Assembly (NCBI RefSeq): GCF_029633865.1
Contig: NC_079211.1
Coordinates: 77,411,158-77,475,157, forward strand
DNA: 64,000 bases
From: Lampris incognitus
Taxonomy: Eukaryota; Chordata; Actinopteri; Lampriformes; Lampridae
Direction: 5' to 3'
The notes under the pieces were generated by a model, which saw nothing but the letters and a program-made list of their open reading frames with translations, ran no database searches and had not been told where the DNA came from. This document shows positions 30,226-40,689 of the stretch, in pieces (the first letter of the stretch is position 1; each line of letters opens with the position of its first letter). Both the position numbers and the translations under genes were made by a program.

Positions 30226-30780
30226 TTAAAATAAACAGATGAACTTACTTCCATTAATTTTTATTAATAAACTAACAAATATTGGAGATGTGTCAACTGA
30301 AAGGTCATGTTTCCCAGCATTGCAAAGAACCAACAAGAAAAGAAACACAAGTGTGCCTGTTGCAGCATCCTTGTTGTAAATTAACATGGGCTTCAGCAAG
30401 ACTTCAGTAATCACTTGAAAGAAGGGAAGAAAACAATTTGGTTTCAGCCATGTTTCACATAACCCAATCCTGTCGAAACTATGATCAAGAATCAGATCAT
30501 TTATTAGTAAGATATTTATGAAACCAAATTTAAGCATCTTGTCGAAGTGATCAGTAGTAGGCAGAACTTTACAGCTACCAATAGGTGAAATATTAATTGG
30601 AATTAGACACCTTGTATTATTAGTTGACAATTTTGATGACCAACACTTTGCACGATATGTGGTCACACTTTTGAAAACATTAGATGTTCCGTTCTGTAGA
30701 TTATTTGATACTTCGTTGCACATTTCACCACCACTAGTGTTAGGAATGACAACTCCCTACCTATAGGGTAGGGAGATGGT
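30226..30780 (-). pseudogene. CR1/L2-type LINE, start of endonuclease
   Basis: The minus strand reads KMLKFGFINI, LINDLILDHSFDRIGLCETWLKP, the usual start of the L2-group endonuclease (with the catalytic Glu), preceded by linker sequence. Similarity fades after this, and the rest of the domain is missing. Confidence 0.65.
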
Positions 30781-30989
30781 CTCAATGTTATAGACCAAGC
30801 TGTCAGTCTAATAATCTATACTATGAGAAATTCCATTTTCCCTCCACCATGACGCTGCTGAATACACACATCAAATACACACATCTTATTGCTAGATTCT
30901 CTGGTTTTCTTTCTCATACAACCCTTGTGTTTAGTAGGCAGCCTCTCATTCCTAGTGTGTTACTAGCTTTGAGCTTAGCAGTTAACTCT

Positions 30990-31920
<931 letters not shown>

Positions 31921-32087
31921 CGGAAGTGCGAGTGAGTGGACGGAGCGACGGCGTTTTTTTGCTTTGGTGTGAGTGAAAATTTCCATGCTTTCTCTTTCTT
32001 TTCTGTATCTATTTTCGTGATTAGTTTGTTGTTAGGTGGTCAATTTTTTGGGGTGTAGTTTGGTGGTGCGGTTGGCAGCCGGGCACT

Positions 32088-33344
32088 ATGCCCGTTGTCA
32101 GTAGTAGTGCGGAGCTGGAGAAGCTGACACGCCGTCATGCGGTTAAGATATTGCCGAGTATCGGCTGTTCAGTGGAGGAGGCCAGCTATGCTGTCGGAGA
32201 GGTTGTCGGGTTTGAAAGTGTGAAGTCTGCTTCGCGTATGAACAAGGCTGTTGTCATCTTCTTAGATGACGTGGCTAAAGTTGGAAAAGTTGTGGAAAAT
32301 GGCGTCGGGATTCGCGACTCTTTCACCCCTGTTCTCCCGCTGGTGAACCTGGCAAAGAAGGTCACTATTTCAAACGCGCCTCCGTTCATTAAGAACGAAG
32401 TGTTGGCCACGGAGCTGTCGCGTTTCGGGCAGCTGGTGTCCCCCATTAAATTGGTTCTGCTGGGGTCCAAGTCGCCAAAACTAAGACACGTTGTGTGTCA
32501 CAGAAGACAGGCGTTCATGATCCTTAAGGACAACACGGGCGATTTAAACCTGACTTTCACGTTCAAAGTGGACGGTTTTAGTTATACCGTGTTTGCCACC
32601 TCTGAGACGATGAAATGCTTCGGTCGCGGTGCGGAAGGACATGTGGTTCGGTCTTGCCCTGAGGCCGGACAGCAGACCAGCTCGAACCCGCCTGAGCGGC
32701 CCGACGCGCCGCGGCCCGACGCGCCGCAGCCTGAAGCCGAGTCCGACTCTCCTGGTGCACAGCAGTCCGCAGAGAAAGTAGAGGAGACCGAGGCAGACAC
32801 GCAGGACAGGGAGCAGAGTGAGGAACAGGACCAAGCTACGAGTCGAAATGATGCCGATAATGCCCAGACCAGAGAGAAACCGGAAAAATGTAAGCTGGCA
32901 GAGGAAAGGAAATGTGATAAAGGTAAAATGAACTGTGGTCAGAGTGTGGAAAGTGTGGTCAGTGAGGAACTGGTAGATGGCACCATGTTTACGGAGGAGA
33001 CTGGTTTAACAGCTAAACGCAGTAAAAGGAAAATGTCTGACAAAGAGCAGGGTAGTGCCAAGGCCAAGAAAGTGTTGGATGATTCATCGGATGAGGAAAG
33101 TGAGTGGACACCATCACAAGAGGATGAAACCATTTTTTATCCCCTCGAGACAATTAGGAAATTTTTAACTGACACTAAAGGGCAAAGGGCGGTTAAAACC
33201 GAACAGTTCTTCCCCGATTTGAGATCTTTCGTCAGGTCTGTGGCACGACTGAGGAAGGAAGAGGGGGCTTTCACTGACCAAGAGGTTTACCGGCTCAAGA
33301 AAATCACGACAAAAGTCAAGGCACAATTAATCAGTGATGATTAA
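32088..33344 (+). CDS. Tx1 LINE ORF1 protein
   Basis: 418 residues, intact. ORF1 proteins of this clade bind the element RNA and form the ribonucleoprotein particle. Residues 1-175 hold an N-terminal domain with RRM-like character. A single zinc-knuckle relic follows: KCFGRGAEGHVVRSC has Cys, His and Cys, but Arg (CGC) where the second Cys is expected. A Pro/Asp/Glu-rich low-complexity stretch (about 200-270) follows. The C-terminal block FYPLETIRKFLTDTKG and FFPDLRSFVRSVARL is shared with the decayed copy at 24115. The ATG lies in GCACTATGCCC. Confidence 0.9.
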   Translation: MPVVSSSAELEKLTRRHAVKILPSIGCSVEEASYAVGEVVGFESVKSASRMNKAVVIFLDDVAKVGKVVENGVGIRDSFTPVLPLVNLAKKVTISNAPPFIKNEVLATELSRFGQLVSPIKLVLLGSKSPKLRHVVCHRRQAFMILKDNTGDLNLTFTFKVDGFSYTVFATSETMKCFGRGAEGHVVRSCPEAGQQTSSNPPERPDAPRPDAPQPEAESDSPGAQQSAEKVEETEADTQDREQSEEQDQATSRNDADNAQTREKPEKCKLAEERKCDKGKMNCGQSVESVVSEELVDGTMFTEETGLTAKRSKRKMSDKEQGSAKAKKVLDDSSDEESEWTPSQEDETIFYPLETIRKFLTDTKGQRAVKTEQFFPDLRSFVRSVARLRKEEGAFTDQEVYRLKKITTKVKAQLISDD

Positions 33345-36300
33345 GACAAAGTTTGTTCTCCTCATATTGTTTGTATGTGCTTTTCTTGTTGCAGAGACAA
33401 CTTCTTTCCCTTTCATGGCTGATTTGAAGATAGGGTCTTTAAACCTAAATGGCGCCAGGAGCGATGTGAAGAGAGCTTCTCTCTTCAAGTTGGTAGAATT
33501 GAAAGGGTTGGATGTGGTCTTTATTCAAGAAACTCACAGTGACGCTGTGAATGAAAGTGACTGGAAGAAGGAGTGGCCTGGGGAGGTCTTCCTAAGCCAC
33601 AAATTAACTAACAGTGGCGGCGTTGGTGTGCTTTTCTCTAAGGGTTTCAGTCCCTCTTCTTCTGAGGTTGAAGAGATAGTGTGTGGTCACATTCTAAAAG
33701 TCACAGTACAATATGAGGGTGCGAAATTGATTTTTGTGAATGTTTATGCCCCAGTTTCGGGCGTTGAGAGAATGAGACTGCTGAACACCTTATGTGATGT
33801 AATTCACCATTGTACCGATTTCTTTTTGTTTCTGGGAGGTGATTTCAATTGCACGGAAAATGCCAAACTAGACAGGAACCATCTAGAGCCTCATCCCGCT
33901 TCGTCTGCTAAACTTAAGCGGTTGATTGAAACCCATGGCCTACAGGATGTTTGGAGAGGTTTTTACAAGAGTGACAGGCAGTACACGTGGAGTCACTCCA
34001 AGGATAATTTGTTATCTCTGGCCAGACTTGATCGTTTTTATTGCTTCAAACATAATTTTGGTATCTTTAAATCAAGTCAAATAACTCCTGTTGGTTTTTC
34101 TGACCATTGTCTTGTTCAGTGCTCTTTTTTCATTCAGCATGTTAAAGTACGGAGTGCATATTGGCATTTTAACACTGGTCTTCTACATGATAGAACTTTC
34201 AGAGAGGCTGTTGAGTTTCTTTGGGCTTTGCATGGAAAAAGCAAGACCACTTTTTCTTCATTACAGCAATGGTGGGATGTAGGAAAGAGCAAGATAAGAC
34301 AATTATGTCAGGAGTATACTCGCAATGTCACCAAGTACATTACCAGATCTCTTAAAGAACTGGAGATTGAAGTAGTAGAGTTACAGGGTTTAGTGGATTC
34401 TACAAGAAATCAAGGGCATATTGAAGCCCTTAAAGCTAAAAAGGCTGCCTTAGCCAACCTGTTGGGCACTACAGCACAGGGAGCTCTGGTCCGTTCACGT
34501 TTCATGAATGTGTCTCAAATGGATGCCCCATCGCAGTTTTTTTTTGGTTTGGAGCGAAGGAATGGTCAGAGGAAGATCATTCATTCGTTACGCTCTGGCG
34601 ATGGAACCACAATAACGGGAACCCCTGAGATCCGCAGATATGCCACCTCCTTCTACAACGACCTGTTTAAAAGTGAATTTGTGGAGGATGCAGAGTTGGC
34701 CAGTTCTTTTTATGCTGGGCTTCCTCAGGTGGACGGTGATACCAATGCGGTGTTAGATGCAGAACTGTCTCTGAATGAACTGTACACTGCTCTCATGAGC
34801 CTGGGCAATTGTAAAGCACCTGGCATTGATGGCCTGCCCGTTGAATTTTATAAGTCTTTCTGGTCTGTGGTCGGCAAAGATTTGCTGGAGGTGCTTCAGG
34901 ACAGTTTGTGCAGAGGACAGCTACCGCTGAGCTGTAGAAGGGCAGTTATCACTTTGCTGCCGAAAAAGGGGGATCTACAAAACCTGAAGAACTGGAGACC
35001 TGTATCTCTGCTGTGTGGGGACTATAAAATCCTCTCTAAAGTTTTAGCCTCTAGACTTAGAGAGGTGATGAGTAAGGCCATTCATGTTGACCAGACTTAC
35101 TGTGTGCCCGGCAGGTTAATAAGTGACAATATCACACTAATTGGGCACGTTTTGGAACTCTCTGGGTCATTGGGTGTAGATACTGGTCTCATTTCCATAG
35201 ACCAGGAAAAGGCTTTTGACCGGGTTGAACACAAGTACCTGTGGCAGACGCTAAATGCCTTTGGGTTCAGCCCAGGTTTCATAGCCAAGATCCAGGTACT
35301 GTACCGTGACATTGTGAGTATACTGAAAATTAATGGTGGTTTGGCTGCACCTTTCATTGTACAGAGGGGAGTACGTCAAGGATGCGCACTCTCTGGAATG
35401 CTGTACTCCCTTTCCATTGAGCCTTTCCTTCACAAACTCAGGGAAAAACTCTCAGGTGTTTTTTTCCCAGGTTGTACCACAGCTGTGAAGGTCTCAGCAT
35501 ATGCAGATGACGTTATGATAATGATTAACAAACAGAGTGATATTGATACCTTGGAGGGGACTGTATGTCTTTTCAATAGTTTGTCATCTGCTAAGGTAAA
35601 CTGGGAAAAAAGTGAAGCCGTGATGGTTGGGAAAAGGCCACTTGACAATTTAGTTCTACCGGGAGGGCTGATTTGGAAAAAAGGAGGGATAAAGTACTTG
35701 GGAGTTTATTTGGGTGAAGAATCTGTGTTAGAAAAGAACTGGGAGAACATTTTAGAAAAAATAGAAGGCCGGCTTAAAAGGTGGAAGTGGCTCCTGCCAA
35801 GCATGTCTTACAGAGGGAGGACGCTTGTAATCAACAATCTAGTATCCTCCTCATTATGGCACAGATTAGTTTGTGTTGACCCCCCTTCAAATTTACTTGC
35901 AAGAATTCAAGCTGTTTTAGTTGATTTTTTTTGGGATAATTTACATTGGATTCCCCAGGCTGTCCTTTTTCTCCCAAAGGAGGAAGGAGGACAAGGACTT
36001 GCACATTTGGCCAGTAGAGGCGCTGCGTTCCGCCTTCAATTCCTCCAGAGACTGCTTTATGGCCCGAAAGACTTGGTGTGGAGACCACTGGCACACATAG
36101 TGTTGCAGAAGTTTGGTGGTTTGGGACTGCATGACTCACTGTTCCTCATGGATTTGAAGACTGTGAAGTTCCAAACCCTGCCACCTTTCTACCGCGGTGT
36201 CTTCACAGTGTGGAAGATGGTGGTGAAAGAGAGGACAAAGCAATGCGACTCCCTGTACTGGTTGTTGAGGGAGCCTGTGGCGCATGGAGGACGTCTGAAC

Positions 36301-37308
36301 ACACCCTGCTGGGCAGGATCGGCAGTCACAGAAGTGTTTTGCAGAGCAGGTTTTCTAACCCTTGAATCGGTGGTGCGCACTGCTGGACCTGACTTGTGCA
36401 ATGCAGCTGCTCTTGCGGCTGGTCTGGGAGTGCGTTCTGTGAGGATCATCAACAGGCTGCTTGACCACTGGAGACGCTGTCTGACGAGACATGAATCCGT
36501 CCTGTTAAATGAATACAGCAATGGTTTGATCGTGCCTAATGTCGATGATCCTTTTCCTTGTTTAAGTATTCGTCCCAGCTTTGATGACTGTTCAGGTTTT
36601 TTTTTTACTGAGAAGAGAAGTACTTTTCTAAATTTAGAAGAAGCAAAAGGCAAATTACTGTATGGAACGATGGTTAAATGTCTAAACAAAGGTAAACTAC
36701 ACGACCGAGTCGACACACCTTGGCGAAGTCATCTGGGCTTGGGAGTCGATGTCAGACCTGCTTGGAGGGGTTTATATAAACCGCCATTAACAAAGAAGGT
36801 TGCTGACTTGCAGTGGAGGATTGTGCATGGGATAGTAGCAGTTAATGCTTTTCTCGCTGTTATTGGTCAGGGTGTGAGTGATAAATGTATTTTTTGCCCT
36901 TACAAAGAAACTGTTTTCCACTGTTACCTGGAGTGCGTGCGCCTGGTACCACTGTTCATGTTGTTGGAGAGTTTATTCAGAAAGGTAGGGGAGGTTTTCT
37001 CCAAGCACACTTTCATTCTGGGGTTTGTGTATAAACGTACTGTGAAAGACAAATGTCAACTAATGAATTTCATCCTGGGACAAGCGAAACTGGCCATATA
37101 TATAAGCAGAAAAAGAAAGATAGAAGACTCAGTAGACACTGAGGTAAAGCTGCTGTTTACTAGAATGGTAAAAGCCAGGATGATTCTTGATTTCAATTAT
37201 TACAAAGAAATGAAAGATACCCAGCACTTCAGTGCTATCTGGGCTTACAGGGAAGTGTTGTGCTCAGTAAAAGATGACCAACTTGTTTTTTCTGGAGAAT
37301 TGATGTGA
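33334..37308 (+). CDS. Tx1 LINE ORF2: endonuclease-reverse transcriptase
   Basis: 1324 residues, intact. The endonuclease spans about 28-255: SLNLNGAR, VVFIQETHSD (Glu), LGGDFNCTEN, YTWSHSKDN and GFSDHCLV (Asp/His). RT spans about 480-800: GNCKAPGIDGLPVEFYKSFW, NWRPVSLLCGDYKI, ISIDQEKAFDRVE (Asp), RQGCALSGMLYSL and the catalytic AYADDVMIMI. The C-terminal CCHC-type cluster is CIFCPYKETVFHCYLEC. The first ATG overlaps the ORF1 stop and would add a 27-residue hydrophobic leader. The ATG at 33415 (MADLKIGSLN) is the alternative start at the endonuclease edge. Confidence 0.95.
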   Translation: MMIKTKFVLLILFVCAFLVAETTSFPFMADLKIGSLNLNGARSDVKRASLFKLVELKGLDVVFIQETHSDAVNESDWKKEWPGEVFLSHKLTNSGGVGVLFSKGFSPSSSEVEEIVCGHILKVTVQYEGAKLIFVNVYAPVSGVERMRLLNTLCDVIHHCTDFFLFLGGDFNCTENAKLDRNHLEPHPASSAKLKRLIETHGLQDVWRGFYKSDRQYTWSHSKDNLLSLARLDRFYCFKHNFGIFKSSQITPVGFSDHCLVQCSFFIQHVKVRSAYWHFNTGLLHDRTFREAVEFLWALHGKSKTTFSSLQQWWDVGKSKIRQLCQEYTRNVTKYITRSLKELEIEVVELQGLVDSTRNQGHIEALKAKKAALANLLGTTAQGALVRSRFMNVSQMDAPSQFFFGLERRNGQRKIIHSLRSGDGTTITGTPEIRRYATSFYNDLFKSEFVEDAELASSFYAGLPQVDGDTNAVLDAELSLNELYTALMSLGNCKAPGIDGLPVEFYKSFWSVVGKDLLEVLQDSLCRGQLPLSCRRAVITLLPKKGDLQNLKNWRPVSLLCGDYKILSKVLASRLREVMSKAIHVDQTYCVPGRLISDNITLIGHVLELSGSLGVDTGLISIDQEKAFDRVEHKYLWQTLNAFGFSPGFIAKIQVLYRDIVSILKINGGLAAPFIVQRGVRQGCALSGMLYSLSIEPFLHKLREKLSGVFFPGCTTAVKVSAYADDVMIMINKQSDIDTLEGTVCLFNSLSSAKVNWEKSEAVMVGKRPLDNLVLPGGLIWKKGGIKYLGVYLGEESVLEKNWENILEKIEGRLKRWKWLLPSMSYRGRTLVINNLVSSSLWHRLVCVDPPSNLLARIQAVLVDFFWDNLHWIPQAVLFLPKEEGGQGLAHLASRGAAFRLQFLQRLLYGPKDLVWRPLAHIVLQKFGGLGLHDSLFLMDLKTVKFQTLPPFYRGVFTVWKMVVKERTKQCDSLYWLLREPVAHGGRLNTPCWAGSAVTEVFCRAGFLTLESVVRTAGPDLCNAAALAAGLGVRSVRIINRLLDHWRRCLTRHESVLLNEYSNGLIVPNVDDPFPCLSIRPSFDDCSGFFFTEKRSTFLNLEEAKGKLLYGTMVKCLNKGKLHDRVDTPWRSHLGLGVDVRPAWRGLYKPPLTKKVADLQWRIVHGIVAVNAFLAVIGQGVSDKCIFCPYKETVFHCYLECVRLVPLFMLLESLFRKVGEVFSKHTFILGFVYKRTVKDKCQLMNFILGQAKLAIYISRKRKIEDSVDTEVKLLFTRMVKARMILDFNYYKEMKDTQHFSAIWAYREVLCSVKDDQLVFSGELM

Positions 37309-37403
37309 TTTACCTTTTATTTTCTGCGGAATTTTATTTATTGGCTTGTGGTTTGAATATGATTGTATTTTTCTAAAATAAAAGTCACTTTTTAAAAATC
37401 AAA

Positions 37404-37534
<131 letters not shown>

Positions 37535-37680
37535 TATCTCCCCCGCCCTCTCTACAACACAGTACTGTGGTAGTTTTGTAGTTTTGGTACTTCCTAAACA
37601 CAGGTTGTGGAATGCGTCTCATGTTTCTATCCAAACTGTGCTGGCGGAGGAATGTCCTCCTGTTCTCTGTCTGTTTTATC

Positions 37681-37681
<1 letters not shown>

Positions 37682-37735
<54 letters not shown>

Positions 37736-38168
37736 CCTCTCTCTCGCTGACTGGAGCTGGGCTTGTGTGATGGGAGAAGTCTCTGGATGTGTTAAGGTAA
37801 AGGAGGGACTTTGTTCATATTGTCAGAAGATGTTACATGTTGTTTTCCTGCTTAATAAAGAGCTGTTTTGCAATAACAAAATTCTCTCTCCCCCTCTCTT
37901 TCTCTCTCTCTTGTCTGTCTCTCCCTCTCTTTCTCTCTCTCTGTCTGTCTGTCTCTCTCTCCCTCTCTCTTTCTGTCTCTCTCTCTCTCTTTCTCTGTCT
38001 CCTTCTTTGTATCACTCTGTCTGTCTCTCCCCCCTCTCTCTTTCTGGCCCTCTCCCTCTCTGTCTCTCTTTCTCTGTCTCTTTCTTTCTATCACCCTCTC
38101 TCTGTCTGTCTCCCTCCCTCTCTCTTTCTATCACTCTGTCTGTCTCCCTCCCTCTCTCTTTCTATTGC

Positions 38169-38206
<38 letters not shown>

Positions 38207-38452
38207 CCCCCTCTCTTTCTCTCCCTCTCTCTTTGTATCACTCTCTCTCTGTCTGTCTGTCTCCCTCCCTCTCTTTCTATCGCTCTGTCTGTGTGTCTGT
38301 CTGTCTCTCTCCCCCTCTCTCTCTCTTTCTGTCTCTCCCTCTCTGTCTCCCTTTGTGTCACTCTCTCTCTGCCTGTCTGTCTCCCTCCCTCTCTTTCTAT
38401 CGCTCTGTCTGTCTGTCTCTGTCTCTCTCCCTCTCTCTCGCTCTCTCTGACA
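37682..38452. repeat. CT-rich simple sequence
   Basis: Mixtures of (CT)n, (CTGT)n and (CCCT)n with a short unique island at 37745-37885. Long reading frames here (up to 319 residues of Leu/Ser/Cys) are artefacts of the repeat. Confidence 0.9.
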
Positions 38453-38899
38453 GGTTCTCGAAGACAGTCTGCTTGTCTTTGGTCCGAGGTACACGGCAGC
38501 AGCACAGTGCGGACGTGTCTCCTTGGTTAATGTTCTGATAGTCAGGCAGAACTGAGCCTTTGGCTCAGTAGAAGGAACAGAATGAAAGGTGCAGGGTCCA
38601 CAGATGCTACACTCGTGCTCAGGGGTCTAGTGGCGGCTCGGCTCCTGTTTTTCAAACTTAGTTCAAACTTGGAAGGCTTTATTTCTATGTGGGAACATGG
38701 GGATGTGCTGTGCACGGTAGAAAACCAAGTGCTTCTTCTTAAGTTCTGAAAAACGCAACAGGGGAAGGTGAGTATCCCTGTGTTTTTGCTGTGTATGGCA
38801 GTTGTTGTGTTTTTCACTGTGTATATGAGCATTTGTGTTGATGTTGTTACCGTGATGTGAATGAAGAATTGGACCATTAAAGGCTTGGTTAAAAGTAAA
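38453..38899. other. unique sequence upstream of kazald
   Basis: No gene recognised. GGGGAAGGTGAGTATC at about 38761-38776 resembles a 5' splice donor and might mark a non-coding first exon of kazald. There is no other support. Confidence 0.3.
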
Positions 38900-39109
38900 G
38901 GTCTCTCTCTCTCCCCATCTCTCTCTCCCTCGTGTGTGTGTGTGTATGTGTGTGTGTCTCTCTCTCCCCATCTCTCTCTCCGTCCTCCCCTCTGTCTCTG
39001 TCTCCCCCCGTCTCTCTCCCCCCATCTCTCTCTCCGTCCTCCCCTCTGTCTCCCCCCATCTCTCTCCCCATCTCTCTCTCCCTTTCCCCCTCTGTCTCTG
39101 TCTCCCCCC

Positions 39110-39144
<35 letters not shown>

Positions 39145-39165
39145 CCCCCCCCCTGTCTGTCTGTT
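38900..39165. repeat. CT-rich simple sequence with (GT) tract
   Basis: Repeats of (TC)n and CCCCATCTCTCTC, with GTGTGTGT at about 38933-38957. Confidence 0.9.
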
Positions 39166-39234
39166 TGTCTGTCTGTCCTGTTTTCGTAGGGGCGAGGCAG
39201 CAGAGTGGACAGGGAGGGGTACCCTGCACCCTGC

Positions 39235-39241
39235 TATTTAA
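39235..39241 (+). promoter_or_regulatory. possible TATA-like box of kazald
   Basis: TATTTAA in GCTATTTAAGG, in non-repetitive sequence about 750 bp before the start codon. Position and context are plausible, but no transcription start can be shown. Confidence 0.25.
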
Positions 39242-39596
39242 GGTCCAGATTTAATCCAGCCTGTCAGCTGCTGGATGTAAATGTCAGGATTTAGATGTGG
39301 AAGTGCCCTGGTCTCCGGCAGGAACCAGCAGGAATGTGGTTTAAAGAGCCGGTCTTAAATGACACCAGGCTTCAGTTCAGACCTGTTTTAGCTGAATGAC
39401 AAAGTCCTGCTGCCAGACAGACAGACTGCAGGCTGGAGAGGAGAAGGAGGAGGAGGAGGTCTGTCCGCTGTGTGAGCCATCTCAGGAGTTTGCTTCAGGG
39501 CTTTTTTTCTCCTGAACACTGAATATTTGTTGGGATTTTAACTTTTGATTTTCAAGTCTTGAATGAAAAAGCTTTAAAAAGACGGATGATTTGAAC

Positions 39597-39895
39597 CGAT
39601 TTGTTCTGTTTCCAGTCCGTCTGATTCTGAATCCCAGCTGGTTTGTTCTGTTTCCAGTCCGTCTGATTCTGAATCCTGGCTGGTTTGTTCTGTTTCCAGT
39701 CCGTCTGATTCTGAATCCCGGCTGGTTTGTTCTGTTTCCAGTCCGTCTGATTCTGAATCCCAGCTGGTTTGTTCTGTTTCCAGTCCGTCTGATTCTGAAT
39801 CCCAGCTGGTTTGTTCTGTTTCCAGTCCGTCTGATTCTGAATCCCAGCTGGTTTGTTCTGTTTCCAGTCCGTCTGATTCTGAATCCCGGCTGGTT
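39597..39895. repeat. 42-bp minisatellite, about 7 copies
   Basis: Unit built on GTTTGTTCTGTTTCCAGTCC plus GTCTGATTCTGAATCCCAGC. It lies in the 5' flank or leader of kazald, ending about 90 bp before the start codon. The unit length is divisible by 3 and lacks stops in some frames, hence spurious reading frames on both strands. Confidence 0.93.
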
Positions 39896-39987
39896 TGCCG
39901 GCTGGTTTGAAAAAGATGATTCTCTGATCTGAAGTTTTCACCAGTTAATTCTAGGGATTTTAAACGTATCGTGGATTTTCAGTCAAG

Positions 39988-40495
39988 ATGCAGAAAGTTC
40001 TGTTTGGACTTTGTGTGGTTCTGAATCTGAGCCCGGTCCACAGTTTCCCCAACAGACCGGTCCCACACACCATCGTCATTCCGGATCAGCTGATCGGCTC
40101 CTCTTCACAGAGCAATGCGGAGTTGAACAGGAATGGGACTGTGTGTGGCCCGTGTGATCTGGATCAGTGTCCCCCGGCTCTTGGTTGTCGGGCCGGGTCT
40201 GTTCTGGACTCGTGCGGCTGCTGTGAGGAGTGCGCTAACCTGGAGGGCCAAGCCTGTGACCTGGGAGACAAAAACGTCTTTCACGGCCTCTGTGGAACCG
40301 GACTGGTGTGCCGAACTGAGCGGGGACAGCAGGAGGAGGAGGAGGAAGAGGAGGAGGAGGCACAGTGTGTGTGTGAGCAGCAGGAGGCGCTGTGTGGGAG
40401 CGATGGAAGAACTTACATGAACATCTGTCAGTACAGAGAGGCCTCCTTCTCCAATCCCCATCTGAGGACCAAAGGCAAAGGACCCTGCAAGACAG
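39988..40495 (+). CDS. kazald-family secreted protein, first coding exon
   Basis: 169 codons plus one base. Residues 1-19 are a signal peptide (MQKVLFGLCVVLNLSPVHS). Residues 53-108 form an IGFBP-type Cys-rich domain (CGPCDLDQCPP, CGCCEECANLEGQACDL, LCGTGLVC). Residues 116-124 are nine Glu. Residues 127-167 form a Kazal domain (CVCEQQEALCGSDGRTY, CQYREA, GPCK). CANLEGQ-CDL and this order match KAZALD1-type proteins, which add an Ig domain from later exons. The exon ends in phase 1 at GACAG/GTACCC, as expected before an Ig exon. Paralogue (kazald1, 2 or 3) not resolved. Known family roles are extracellular, in bone, notochord or regeneration. Confidence 0.88.
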
Positions 40496-40501
40496 GTACC
40501 C
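40494..40501 (+). promoter_or_regulatory. 5' splice donor of kazald exon 1
   Basis: AG/GTACCC follows the last Kazal cysteine codons. Reading on gives stop-free but unrelated sequence only to 40587. Confidence 0.75.
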
Positions 40502-40689
40502 GTCTGTCCAGCTGTCTTCCTGTCTCTATCAATTTTTCTCTCTGTCTGTTGGTTTCTGTCTGTCTCTCTGTGATGATGGAGATGTAACGTGAACATGTAA
40601 TAAGCAGGATGTAACGTACCCATAATCCATTGCCAGCAACGTGGCGTGATCAACAAACCCACACATCAACTCAGTGAACACATCTCCAT

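Noticed and set aside
39552..39941. Frames of 113 (plus) and 129 (minus) residues
   Set aside because: Caused by the 42-bp minisatellite (14 codons per unit).
40496..40587. Extension of the kazald frame to 199 residues
   Set aside because: Sequence after the GTACCC donor has no Kazal or Ig character and is taken as intron.
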